This document shows positions 7,039 to 13,958 of a stretch of 16,175 bases of DNA, in pieces. The DNA lies in assembly GCA_964436865.1 (NCBI GenBank), contig CAYTFK010000146.1, positions 1-16,175 of the forward strand. The letters run 5' to 3'. The DNA is from JAXGPP01 sp964436865. Its GTDB lineage: Bacteria; Planctomycetota; Planctomycetia; Pirellulales; Thermoguttaceae. Numbering within the stretch: the stretch's first letter is position 1; each line of letters begins with the position of its first letter. The position numbers and the translations under genes are program-made. The notes under the pieces were generated by a model. That model saw nothing but the letters and a program-made list of their open reading frames with translations, was not told the DNA's origin and searched no databases.

Positions 7039-7898
7039 CGGATGAAACTCTCCTGGTCTTGCGCCGAGAAGCTGCCGAGCACCGGCTCAGCCGCAGAGTC
7101 CATGCCGGGCCGATAGCCGAAATTCGCTTCCGCCGCTCGGGCCAGCGACAGGTTCAGTAACCGCAGGTCGATTCCAGCCGGGCACACCCTGGTGCATTCG
7201 TCGCAGCCGATGCAGCGCCCTGCAAGGTGGAATGCCCGCGTGATGTGCCAGGCGAAATTGCCCTTGAGCGTGGCCGAAGTGTCGATCGCCGTGGGACGGT
7301 TCTTGTCTACGATGCACCGCTCGCAATAGCACAACGGGCATGCCTGCCGGCAGGCGTAACACTTCACGCAACGGGCGAGTTCCTGTTGCCAGAATGCCAT
7401 CCGCTCGGCGGACGACTTTTCGAGAAAGGCGTCGAGCGCGGCGAAGCGGTCTTTCGACGGAGTCGCTGCAGTGGACTGCCGGCCGGCCAGTGGGGCGTCG
7501 GCTGGAGAGATCGAGACGTCGGCCCGCCGCGGCAGTGGGCTCTCGCAGCTTTCGCACTTCGGCTCTCGCAGGCGCGCCGCGCCCTGGCAGGCCATGCCGA
7601 TGACTACCAGGCCGCCGCGGTCGATCTGTGATTCCTTCTCCAGCACCACCAACGCCCGTTCGTCACAGGCCTTGACCACCACCGCCGCCTTGCCCAGGCT
7701 GCGGATCTCCTTGCGTTTCAGGTAAGTGGTCAGGTTCGCAAAGCACCGATCGTTCCAGACCAACTGATCGACGTCTTCGGGGCGGGTGATGAACACCGGG
7801 TATGCCGGCCCGCCGCCGTTCTGGCCGTAGCCGATGACGACCTGCACCTGGCCTTCTTCGAGCAACCGGCGGCATGTCTGGCGGAGTTGGTCCTGCAT
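7035..7898 (-). CDS. flxC: FlxC-like iron-sulfur subunit (FrhB/HydB-like with two [4Fe-4S] sites)
   Basis: This is a 287-residue protein. The N-terminal half has AYPVFITRPEDVDQLVW, then VVKACDERALVVL (75-87), IGMACQGAA (100-108) and CESC (115-118), resembling the coenzyme-F420 hydrogenase/dehydrogenase beta-subunit family. After a variable linker (about 120-150) come the ferredoxin motifs CVKCYACRQACP (177-188), extended by CYC and CERC, and CIGCDECTRVCP (229-240). It is expected to pass electrons between FlxB and FlxD/HdrA in the cytoplasm. The ATG at 7898 overlaps the flxD stop by one base (TGATG), and its own stop overlaps the flxB start, so it is tightly coupled on both sides. A longer frame reaching back to 8282 merely overlaps flxD and is not the real start. 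The sequence does not show whether a flavin is bound. Confidence 0.85.
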   Translation of the reverse strand: MQDQLRQTCRRLLEEGQVQVVIGYGQNGGGPAYPVFITRPEDVDQLVWNDRCFANLTTYLKRKEIRSLGKAAVVVKACDERALVVLEKESQIDRGGLVVIGMACQGAARLREPKCESCESPLPRRADVSISPADAPLAGRQSTAATPSKDRFAALDAFLEKSSAERMAFWQQELARCVKCYACRQACPLCYCERCIVDKNRPTAIDTSATLKGNFAWHITRAFHLAGRCIGCDECTRVCPAGIDLRLLNLSLARAAEANFGYRPGMDSAAEPVLGSFSAQDQESFIR

Positions 7899-8377
7899 CA
7901 CACCCTCCCGCTGATTTCGCGATAGGCCAGGTACGGCCCCATCTGCCTGGTTTTCTCCGTGATCTCGGTGATAACCTGTTGCCACTTGCGCCCCTCGGCG
8001 GCTGAGATCCATGAAAAATGGATCCGCTCCATCTCGATTCCCAGGGTGTCGAGCAATTCGCGGAACAGGATCCAGCGCCGCCGGGCGTGCATGTTGCCCG
8101 ACGTGTAGTGGCAATCGCCCGGATGGCAGCCAGAAACGAGCACCGCGTCGGCGCCGACCTCGAACGCCTTGACGATCAGGTTGAAATCGATCCGGCCGGT
8201 GCACGGCAGCCGAATGATGCGAACGTTGGCCGGATACTCGAGCCGGTTGGTTCCCGCCAAGTCGGCTCCCAGGTAGGTGCACCAGTTGCAGACATAGGCC
8301 ACGATCTTCGGCTGGAAACCGTTTTCCGTGCCAGCCGCGGGCTCTGCGCCCGCCTTGCTCCCGTTGGTGTGACTCAT
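7898..8377 (-). CDS. flxD: MvhD/FlxD electron-transfer subunit ([2Fe-2S] adaptor to HdrA)
   Basis: This 159-residue protein belongs to the methyl-viologen-reducing hydrogenase delta (MvhD) family. The conserved cysteines are CNWC (30-33), LPCTGR (Cys59) and GCHPGDCHY (Cys84, Cys89). In HdrABC-type complexes this small protein docks on HdrA and brings in electrons through a [2Fe-2S] cluster. The first 22 residues (Gly/Ala/Glu-rich) precede the family core and may be a flexible tail. ATG 8377 overlaps the hdrA stop by four bases (ATGA); longer frames to 8728 lie inside hdrA and are not used. It is a separate gene here, whereas in some organisms it is fused to HdrA. Family assignment is very secure; flxD is preferred over mvhD because flxA-C follow and no hydrogenase is present. 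Confidence 0.92.
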   Translation of the reverse strand: MSHTNGSKAGAEPAAGTENGFQPKIVAYVCNWCTYLGADLAGTNRLEYPANVRIIRLPCTGRIDFNLIVKAFEVGADAVLVSGCHPGDCHYTSGNMHARRRWILFRELLDTLGIEMERIHFSWISAAEGRKWQQVITEITEKTRQMGPYLAYREISGRV

Positions 8378-10377
8378 AACGACAACATCTCCACCATCGA
8401 GTAGATTTGCTGCTCGCTGAAGCCCTCCAAGTCGACGCTCTTGGACGGGCAGATGGCGACGCAGGTGCCGCAGCCCATGCACAGGCCGCCGTTCACGCGG
8501 GCTGTCCGCTTCACCAGATTGCCGTTGCGATCGCGGATCTCGGCTTTCTCGATCGCCGAGTATGGGCATGCCCGTACGCAGGCGAAGCATGCCGCGCAGG
8601 TCCGCTCGTTGACTTCGGCGATCTCGGGTTCCCGGGTGAGGTTCTCGCGGCTGAACATCACCAGCACTTTGCCGGCGGCAGCCGTCGCCTGAGCCACCGA
8701 CTCGGGAATGTCTTTCGGGCCCTGGCACGCGCCGCAGACGAATACGCCCGCCGCGGCCGTTTCCACGGGCCGCAGCTTGGGATGCGACTCGGAGAGGAAT
8801 CCGAACTCGTCGTAGCCGACGTTGAGCTTCTGGGCGAGGAGTTCGACGCCGGTGGCGGGCCGCATCGCGCTGGCCAGCACGACCATATCGGCGTAGATGG
8901 TGAGCGGCTCGCCGGCCAGCGTGTCGACGCCCCGGACCACGAGTTTGCCGTCTTCCTGCGTGATCTTGGAAACCCGGCCGCGATGGTAGTTGGCCCCGTC
9001 CTCTTCAATCGCGCGGCGGACGAACTCGTCGTAGTTCTTGCCCCCCGAGCGGATGTCCATGTAGAAGACGTGGGCCTCGCCGTCGTGCACCTTGTGGCGA
9101 TAGAGCATGGTATGCTTCGCCACGTACATGCAGCACACCTTAGAGCAGTACGACATCCCCTTCGCGTTGTCGCGCGAGCCGACGCAACTGATGAAGACCA
9201 CGGTCTTCGGGGTGGCGCCGTCGGAGGGACGTTTCAGTTCGCCGCCTGTTGGCCCGGAGGCCGACACCAGCCGTTCGAACTGCAGCGAGTCGATCACGTC
9301 CTTGAATTCGCCGTAGCCGTATTCGCCGTAGCCGCTGAGCCTGGCCGACTGCTGCTGGCGGTCGAGGCCGTAGAGCTGATAGCCTGTAGCGACGACGACC
9401 GCACCGACCTTCTCGGTTACCACCTCGTCCTGGTCGTTGAAGTCGATCGCGCCGGCCAGGCACTTCTTCAGACAGACCCCGCACTTCCCCTTGGTGAGCT
9501 TCAGACAGGCCGTGCTGTCGATCACCGGCCGAGCTGGGACCGCCTGCGGGAAGGGGATGTAGATCGCCGTGCGGTTGCCCATGCCGTAGTCGAACTCGCT
9601 GGAGTTCTTTTTGGACACGCAGGCGTTCCAGCACTGTCCGCAGCCAGTGCACTTGTCGACATCGACATAGCGGGCCTTCTTGCGGATGGTGACGCTGAAG
9701 TTGCCAACGTAGCCTTCGACCGATTCGACTTCCGAATAGGTGAGGAGCTTGATCCGAGGATGCTGGGCCACCTCGACCATCCGCGGGGTGAGGATGCACT
9801 GCGAACAGTCGAGCGTGGGGAAGGTCTCAGAGAGCCCCGCCATCTTGCCGCCGATCGAGGGCTCGCGTTCGACGAGCACCACCTCGTGGCCGGCATCGGC
9901 GATATCGAGCGCTGCCTGAATTCCCGCCACGCCGCCGCCGATCACCAGCGCCCGTCGCGTGACCGGCACCTGGATTGGCTTCAAGGCGTGATTTTGCTGG
10001 ACCTTGGCCACCGCCATGCGGATCAGATCGACCGCTTTTCGCGTGGCTTGAGCCTTATCGTGATGGACCCAGGAGCAATGCTCGCGGATATTAGCCATCT
10101 CGACGAGATACGGATTGAGCCCGGCGGTCTCCGCGGCTTTGCGGAAGGTCTTCAGATGCATGTGCGGCGAGCAGGAGGCGACCACGAGGCCGTCGAGCCT
10201 TTCGCTGGCGATTTTCTCGCGGATCAGCGTCTGGCCGGGGTCGGAGCACATGTACTTGTAGGCAACCGAACAGCGGACTCCCGGCAATTCGGCCACTTCG
10301 GCGGCGACCTGCTCGACATCGACGTTGCGGGCGATGTTCTCGCCGCACCAGCACGTGAATACGCCTATACGCGCCAT
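8374..10377 (-). CDS. hdrA: Heterodisulfide reductase-like flavoprotein subunit HdrA
   Basis: This 667-residue protein has the usual size for a bifurcating-type HdrA. In order it has: an N-terminal domain with cysteines 9, 11, 44, 69 and 101 (CWCGEN, YKYMCSD, ASCSPH); a thioredoxin-reductase-like FAD domain with VIGGGVAGIQAALDIA (145-160) and IGGKMA; CSQC (191-194); a ferredoxin insert CTGCGQCWNAC (243-253) with further cysteines at 291-306; the conserved ISCVGSRD and YCSKVCCMYVAKH (396-421); and a C-terminal ferredoxin pair CAACFACVRACP (594-605) and CMGCGTCVAICP (633-644). The flavin of HdrA is the known site of electron bifurcation in methanogen complexes. Here it would couple NAD(P)H, ferredoxin and HdrB. 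All positions are Cys-coded with no in-frame stop, so no selenocysteine is used. The start is one base after the hdrB stop; the stop overlaps flxD. Confidence 0.95.
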   Translation of the reverse strand: MARIGVFTCWCGENIARNVDVEQVAAEVAELPGVRCSVAYKYMCSDPGQTLIREKIASERLDGLVVASCSPHMHLKTFRKAAETAGLNPYLVEMANIREHCSWVHHDKAQATRKAVDLIRMAVAKVQQNHALKPIQVPVTRRALVIGGGVAGIQAALDIADAGHEVVLVEREPSIGGKMAGLSETFPTLDCSQCILTPRMVEVAQHPRIKLLTYSEVESVEGYVGNFSVTIRKKARYVDVDKCTGCGQCWNACVSKKNSSEFDYGMGNRTAIYIPFPQAVPARPVIDSTACLKLTKGKCGVCLKKCLAGAIDFNDQDEVVTEKVGAVVVATGYQLYGLDRQQQSARLSGYGEYGYGEFKDVIDSLQFERLVSASGPTGGELKRPSDGATPKTVVFISCVGSRDNAKGMSYCSKVCCMYVAKHTMLYRHKVHDGEAHVFYMDIRSGGKNYDEFVRRAIEEDGANYHRGRVSKITQEDGKLVVRGVDTLAGEPLTIYADMVVLASAMRPATGVELLAQKLNVGYDEFGFLSESHPKLRPVETAAAGVFVCGACQGPKDIPESVAQATAAAGKVLVMFSRENLTREPEIAEVNERTCAACFACVRACPYSAIEKAEIRDRNGNLVKRTARVNGGLCMGCGTCVAICPSKSVDLEGFSEQQIYSMVEMLSL

Positions 10378-10378
10378 G

Positions 10379-11239
10379 CTACGCCTCTTGATTCACTGGC
10401 GGTCGGCAGGAGACAAAATGCCGGTCAATGCCCAGCGTCCGCTCATCGATTCCCAGCGCTAGCCCCACCAGGTCGGAAAGGTAGTACACCGGCAGACGGT
10501 GGTCGACACCGAATCGCCGTTCGACGTCGGCCTGTTTCATATCGAGGTTGACATGGCACATCGGGCAGGCGACGACGATGCAGTTGGCGCCGTGGCGGCT
10601 GGCATCGGCGAGGATCTTGTGCGACAACTCGAGCACAATTTCCTCGTTGGCCATCGTCATGCCCGCTCCGCAGCATTCGGTACGGTAGTTCCAGTCGACC
10701 GGCGCGGCCCCCAGGAGCGTAAGCAGCGTCTCCATCGACCGCGGCTGCTCGCAGTCGTCAAAGCGGGGTTCCGGCGAGCGGGTCAGCAGGCAGCCGTAGT
10801 AGCAGGCGGGCAGGTATCCGGACAGCGGCCGGACCGCTGCCTGCTTGATCTTCTCGTCGCCGATCTTCTGCAGGACCTGAATCAGGTTTTGGACCGCCGT
10901 GCTGCCGGTCACCGGAAGTTCGACGATCTCGGAAATTTCAGCCTGAAGGGCCGGATCGCTCGAGAGCAATTGTCCGGCCTTGATGAGCTGCACCGAACAC
11001 ATCGGGCAGGGGACGAGCATCTCGGCGGCGCCGTCGCGCTCGGCCAGGCCTAGGTTCCTCGCCGGAAGGGCGACGGCCAGTTTCTGGTTGAGCGAGTGAG
11101 CCGCCGTTGCGCCGCAGCAGATCCAGTCGTCGAGTTCGTGCAGCGTGACGCCCAGCGCTTTGAGGCACGCCCGGACCGACATCTCATAGTCGATCGAGGA
11201 ACCATGCAGGGCACAGCCAGGGTAGTAGCTCAATTCCAT
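10379..11239 (-). CDS. hdrB: Heterodisulfide reductase-like subunit HdrB (two CCG domains)
   Basis: This is a 286-residue protein from ATG 11239, beginning MELSYYPGCALHG, the usual HdrB opening. The first CCG domain is C9-X31-C41C42-X35-C78-X2-C81, exactly in the family spacing. The second is C150-X38-C189C190-X34-C225-X2-C228, with Cys146 as an additional candidate. These domains bind the unusual non-cubane [4Fe-4S] clusters that reduce heterodisulfides in methanogens; both look intact, so catalytic competence is plausible. Because bacteria lack the CoM-CoB disulfide, the substrate here must be another disulfide or a protein such as DsrC (inference). A GTG at 11254 overlaps the hdrC stop (GTGA) and is an alternative start. 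ATG 11239 is preferred because GAGGG lies at a usable distance upstream and the GTG lacks one. Confidence 0.93.
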   Translation of the reverse strand: MELSYYPGCALHGSSIDYEMSVRACLKALGVTLHELDDWICCGATAAHSLNQKLAVALPARNLGLAERDGAAEMLVPCPMCSVQLIKAGQLLSSDPALQAEISEIVELPVTGSTAVQNLIQVLQKIGDEKIKQAAVRPLSGYLPACYYGCLLTRSPEPRFDDCEQPRSMETLLTLLGAAPVDWNYRTECCGAGMTMANEEIVLELSHKILADASRHGANCIVVACPMCHVNLDMKQADVERRFGVDHRLPVYYLSDLVGLALGIDERTLGIDRHFVSCRPPVNQEA

Positions 11240-11250
11240 GGCCGGGACCC

Positions 11251-11841
11251 TCACTTGTCTGTCGGCTGGCCGTTGCCGTTGGCCAGGCAGCGATCGAAGA
11301 TTCGCCGCACCACGCCGCGGTCCTTGGCCTTGTGTGGGATCAGGTGCAGTTTGCCGCGCCGCATCATCTTCGGTCCGAGGAGCGAGTCCTTTACGAGCAT
11401 CGGCACGCTCCAGTCGCCGAGAAAGGTCTTGGTCTTGTAGAGTCCGACGAGTTCCAGCTCGTTGAGCCGGCCGTTGCGGCGGATGTTCTCCAGGAAAGCC
11501 TGCTGGAAGACCACCGTGCGGCGCTGGCTAGGGGGAGCGGCATCGTGTTCGAAAGCCATCTGCCGGAGAGCGTCCATGACGCCGGCGCAATTCACCGACT
11601 TGGGGCACCGCGTGGAGCAGGTGAGGCACGAGACGCACCGCCAGATCGCCTCGGCCCGCATCGCCTTTTCAACTCGTCCTAGTTGAACGAGACGGATCAA
11701 CTGATTGGGCAACACGTCCATGTGCTCGGCCTGGGGGCATCCGGCCGAGCACTTTCCGCACTGGTAGCAATCGCGCACGCGAGTGTGCGCGAGTCGCTCC
11801 AGTTGACCAATCGTCGTCGCATCATCGTTCGCTGCTCGCAT
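11251..11841 (-). CDS. hdrC: Heterodisulfide reductase-like iron-sulfur subunit HdrC
   Basis: This 196-residue protein carries two ferredoxin motifs, CYQCGKCSAGCP (25-36) and CVSCLTCSTRCP (69-80), with Cys85 after the second. This is the canonical HdrC pattern, and the size is typical. It relays electrons from HdrA to HdrB. A purine-rich AGGGGGA lies a few bases upstream of the ATG at 11841, and this gene is the first of the hdr block. A 79-base gap separates it from the response-regulator fusion gene and contains copy A of the palindromic repeat, so it is the one place besides the flxB-flxA gap where the operon is not tightly packed. Its stop (11253-11251) is inside the overlap with the alternative GTG start of hdrB. 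The C-terminal region (about 100-196), with YKTKTFLGDW and the basic GPKMMRRGKLHLIPHKAKDRG, is the helical tail seen in HdrC proteins. Confidence 0.93.
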   Translation of the reverse strand: MRAANDDATTIGQLERLAHTRVRDCYQCGKCSAGCPQAEHMDVLPNQLIRLVQLGRVEKAMRAEAIWRCVSCLTCSTRCPKSVNCAGVMDALRQMAFEHDAAPPSQRRTVVFQQAFLENIRRNGRLNELELVGLYKTKTFLGDWSVPMLVKDSLLGPKMMRRGKLHLIPHKAKDRGVVRRIFDRCLANGNGQPTDK

Positions 11842-11864
11842 GACTTCCCCCTGGTCGGTGTTGC

Positions 11865-11891
11865 GGTGGGGCTCGCTGCGCTCGACCCACC
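11865..11891. repeat. Palindromic repeat, copy A, between the response-regulator gene and hdrC
   Basis: GGTGGG (11865-11870) and CCCACC (11886-11891) are perfect complementary arms around GCTCGCTGCGCTCGA. Copy B at 5997-6022 has the same arms and core with three substitutions and one deleted G. Both copies sit in the two loose gaps of the operon. REP-like elements with this GGTGGG...CCCACC layout are known as dispersed intergenic repeats; genome-wide copy number cannot be seen here. Confidence 0.65.
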
Positions 11892-11920
11892 CTGCCGTCT
11901 CGACGCAGCCTGGTTGGCGT

Positions 11921-13486
11921 TCAGCACTCGGCCATCTTCTGGATGATGTGCTCCGCCAGAGCGGCGGTGGTGCGGTCGTCGAACTCGATCGCGGCCGCGC
12001 CGCTGGCGTCAGGCTGGACGGCGATGGTGGTTACCTTGCCTGCCTTGTCACCGGGCACCGAGATGTACTCGCCCTTGGTGTCGAACAGCAGGCTGCCGGG
12101 CAGGCGGCCGGTGTCCTTCACCACGAGGATGACCACGTGGTCGAACTTCCGGGCGGCTTCGACGATCTTGAGCTGGGTGATGGGCCCGTGCCCCAGGCTG
12201 CTTTCCATGGGGAACAGCCGATCGAGGAGGCCCCGGCGGATCTTGACCCCCAGCCCTTCATCCTTCCGCAGGAGACCGCCGGGCGCCATGAGGTGCACCT
12301 TCTTGCCGTTGCGGTTGGTGATCGAGATGCTGGCGAGGAACTCGGAAGTGAACTTGCGGCTGTCGACGGCGGACTTATGGCGGAAGCCGGCGTCGAGAAT
12401 TTCGCCGATCTCGTGATCGGCGAAAGCCTCCACGGCATAGTAGAGGATCTTGTTCTGCCGGTACTGGGTCTCGAACTCCGAAGCGGGAGAGGCTAGCACG
12501 ACCACCTTGGTGGACGGTGCGAGCGAGTTGATCTTCCGCACTACTTCCGGTCCGGCCGCGGCAAACGATGCGGCGTCGACGAAGACGACGGCGCCATCGA
12601 GCACGCGGAGCGCCGGGAGGAGCTGATCGGCGTCGGTGACGATCCGAACATCACAGCCCAGACCGCGAAGCCGCTGGCACTGCTCGCCGGCAGCGGCCTT
12701 GTCGGCATTGGCGAGGATCACGTGCCGCTGCGTGCAGCGCTCGGCATCGGCTTCCAATCGCGTGGGAGCGATGGCGGCGATCCAGCCGTTCCAGCAGGGA
12801 TCGCGCCAGAGCACGGAAGCGGTTTCTTTCAACAGCGGGTTCACCGCCACGACGACGCCGGAGATGGGGGCGGGGACTGTCCGCACCACCGCGCCGTCGA
12901 CAATCAGGCCAGCCATCGGCAGGCCCTGGTAGACGGCCTCGCCCACGCGCGGCAAGCGGACGTCTTCAACCTTCAGTCCATCGGATCGGGGGACCATGGC
13001 GCCGACACGGACGGTGCCGTCGCGGCCGGCCTGGAACCAGGCTTCGTTGAAGAAGCGGAATTCACCCGTCTCCGGGGTCCACGTTTCATCGTCTTTGCGC
13101 TCCGGCGAAGCGGCGTCGCCTTCGCTCAGAAGCCGCTGCACCGCCTGGGTGATCTCTTCTGGAGTGAAGGGCTTGGTGATGTAGTCGGAAGCGCCCAAGC
13201 GCACGGCCGAGGCGGCGTTGGGGATGCTCGGGTAGCCGGTCATCAGGATCACCGGCACTCCGGGCTTCTTGACGCGAAGCTGTTCGAGGAACTGGATGCC
13301 GTCCATCGAGGGCATCTTGATGTCGAGGAGGATGGCTTTGAAATCGCGTTCGACAGCGAGGTTCAAGCCCTGCTGCGGATCGCTGCTCTTCTCCACCTGA
13401 AAGCCCTGGCGGCAAAAGATCCGCCGGCAGCCCTCGCAGATCACCTCTTCGTCGTCTACGACCAGCAAAGTCGGATCGGCCAACAT
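11921..13486 (-). CDS. Response regulator receiver fused to a GcvH/lipoyl-like domain and an uncharacterised C-terminal region
   Basis: This is a 521-residue protein. Residues 4-122 are a complete CheY-like receiver: acidic pocket Asp11/Asp12, phospho-acceptor Asp55 (LLDIKMP), Thr83 (MTG) and Lys105 (TKPF). Residues about 142-240 (EAWFQAGRDGTVRVG ... VRLPRVGEAVYQGLPMAGL ... APISGVVVAVNPLL ... CWNGWIAAI) follow the glycine-cleavage H-protein pattern. Aligned from PxSG, the lipoyl-lysine position falls on Ala199, so it probably is not lipoylated. Residues 255-370 resemble a second, degenerate receiver (VVFVDAASF, KVVVLAS). Residues 378-521 (LASISITNRNGKKVHL ... HVVILVVKDTGRLPGSLLF) match nothing I recognise. 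There is no DNA-binding domain and no GGDEF, HD or AAA+ output. GGGAG precedes the ATG. As the first gene after a sigma-54-type promoter and before hdrC, it may sense or gate the Hdr-Flx complex by protein contact. Confidence 0.85.
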   Translation of the reverse strand: MLADPTLLVVDDEEVICEGCRRIFCRQGFQVEKSSDPQQGLNLAVERDFKAILLDIKMPSMDGIQFLEQLRVKKPGVPVILMTGYPSIPNAASAVRLGASDYITKPFTPEEITQAVQRLLSEGDAASPERKDDETWTPETGEFRFFNEAWFQAGRDGTVRVGAMVPRSDGLKVEDVRLPRVGEAVYQGLPMAGLIVDGAVVRTVPAPISGVVVAVNPLLKETASVLWRDPCWNGWIAAIAPTRLEADAERCTQRHVILANADKAAAGEQCQRLRGLGCDVRIVTDADQLLPALRVLDGAVVFVDAASFAAAGPEVVRKINSLAPSTKVVVLASPASEFETQYRQNKILYYAVEAFADHEIGEILDAGFRHKSAVDSRKFTSEFLASISITNRNGKKVHLMAPGGLLRKDEGLGVKIRRGLLDRLFPMESSLGHGPITQLKIVEAARKFDHVVILVVKDTGRLPGSLLFDTKGEYISVPGDKAGKVTTIAVQPDASGAAAIEFDDRTTAALAEHIIQKMAEC

Positions 13487-13555
13487 GGTTCGACTCCCGT
13501 AATTGGCTGCCCTATGAAGGGATGAGTGAGTTTCCGTCGCGGTTCAGAGGGGAAC

Positions 13556-13570
13556 GCAAGCCGCGTGCCA
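13556..13570 (-). promoter_or_regulatory. Sigma-54 (-24/-12) promoter of the Hdr-Flx operon
   Basis: On the minus strand the sequence is TTGGCACGCGGCTTGCG. It holds TGGCAC (13570-13565), a five-base spacer and TTGC (13559-13556), which fits the sigma-54 consensus TGGCAC-N5-TTGC without mismatch, including the essential GG and GC pairs. Transcription would start near 13544 and give a leader of about 58 bases to the ATG at 13486. Such promoters need an AAA+ activator protein, which is not encoded in this window. Confidence 0.75.
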
Positions 13571-13706
13571 AGTTGTCGCGGGAGCGAATTTCGCGCGCCG
13601 GATGGGGCTAGGCAGGAGCATATGGCGGCACCGGTGGACTGCAATCAGATGACCGAGATCATGGGGCTGTTGCAGGGCAATGGGCCGAAATGTAAACCGA
13701 ATGCGT

Positions 13707-13718
13707 GCAAGTACTTGC
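13707..13718. promoter_or_regulatory. 12-base perfect palindrome, candidate activator site
   Basis: GCAAGTACTTGC is its own reverse complement. It lies about 165-175 bases upstream of the predicted sigma-54 start site, a usual distance for enhancer-binding proteins. No second identical copy was seen nearby, so this could be chance or the site of an unrelated regulator. Confidence 0.35.
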
Positions 13719-13833
13719 GCCGTGCCGATCAGGCGGATGGCAAGGGGGTGCAGAGCGGTGGCGCGCTGGTGCAGCAGGGAATCTGCGAACAGATCGCGGC
13801 GCGTTTGCGGACGGCGCGGAGGAGGGGCTCGCT

Positions 13834-13860
13834 CTGTATGAACGAGCCATACACTGTATG
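13834..13860. promoter_or_regulatory. Cluster of CATACA/TGTATG half-sites
   Basis: CTGTATG occurs at 13834-13840 and again at 13854-13860, exactly 20 bases apart. CATACA at 13848-13853 forms inverted pairs with both: a 7-base spacer to the left copy and 1 base to the right copy (CATACA-C-TGTATG). It lies about 290-315 bases upstream of the predicted operon start. Helically phased half-sites suggest a regulator binding region; which protein binds is unknown. Confidence 0.35.
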
Positions 13861-13929
13861 CGGCCCGGGAGTCCAGAAGAGAGGTGGAAAGAGAATCGGC
13901 ATGCCCACGACGGAGCCATGGGCATGGTA

Positions 13930-13958
13930 CCCAGCCCGCGACAGGGTCGCGGGCTGGG
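13930..13958 (-). terminator. Strong hairpin downstream of the sulfatase gene
   Basis: CCCAGCCCGCGAC (13930-13942) and GTCGCGGGCTGGG (13946-13958) form a perfect 13-base stem with a 3-base loop, starting 20 bases after the sulfatase stop. No T-run follows on the minus strand, so termination efficiency is uncertain. It separates sulfatase transcription from the operon control region. Confidence 0.6.

Noticed and set aside
7898..8728. A longer start for flxD reaching back into hdrA
   Set aside because: The extra residues lie wholly within hdrA coding sequence; the ATG at 8377 in an ATGA overlap is the natural coupled start.
8407..10551. A 714-codon open frame on the plus strand opposite hdrA
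   Set aside because: It mirrors hdrA, whose cofactor motifs are unmistakable; long antisense frames are expected in GC-rich genes, and the product shows no recognisable domain.
13640..13745. GGCACGG followed by TTGCA upstream of the operon as a second sigma-54 promoter
   Set aside because: The spacing between the GG and GC elements is several bases too long for the -24/-12 class.
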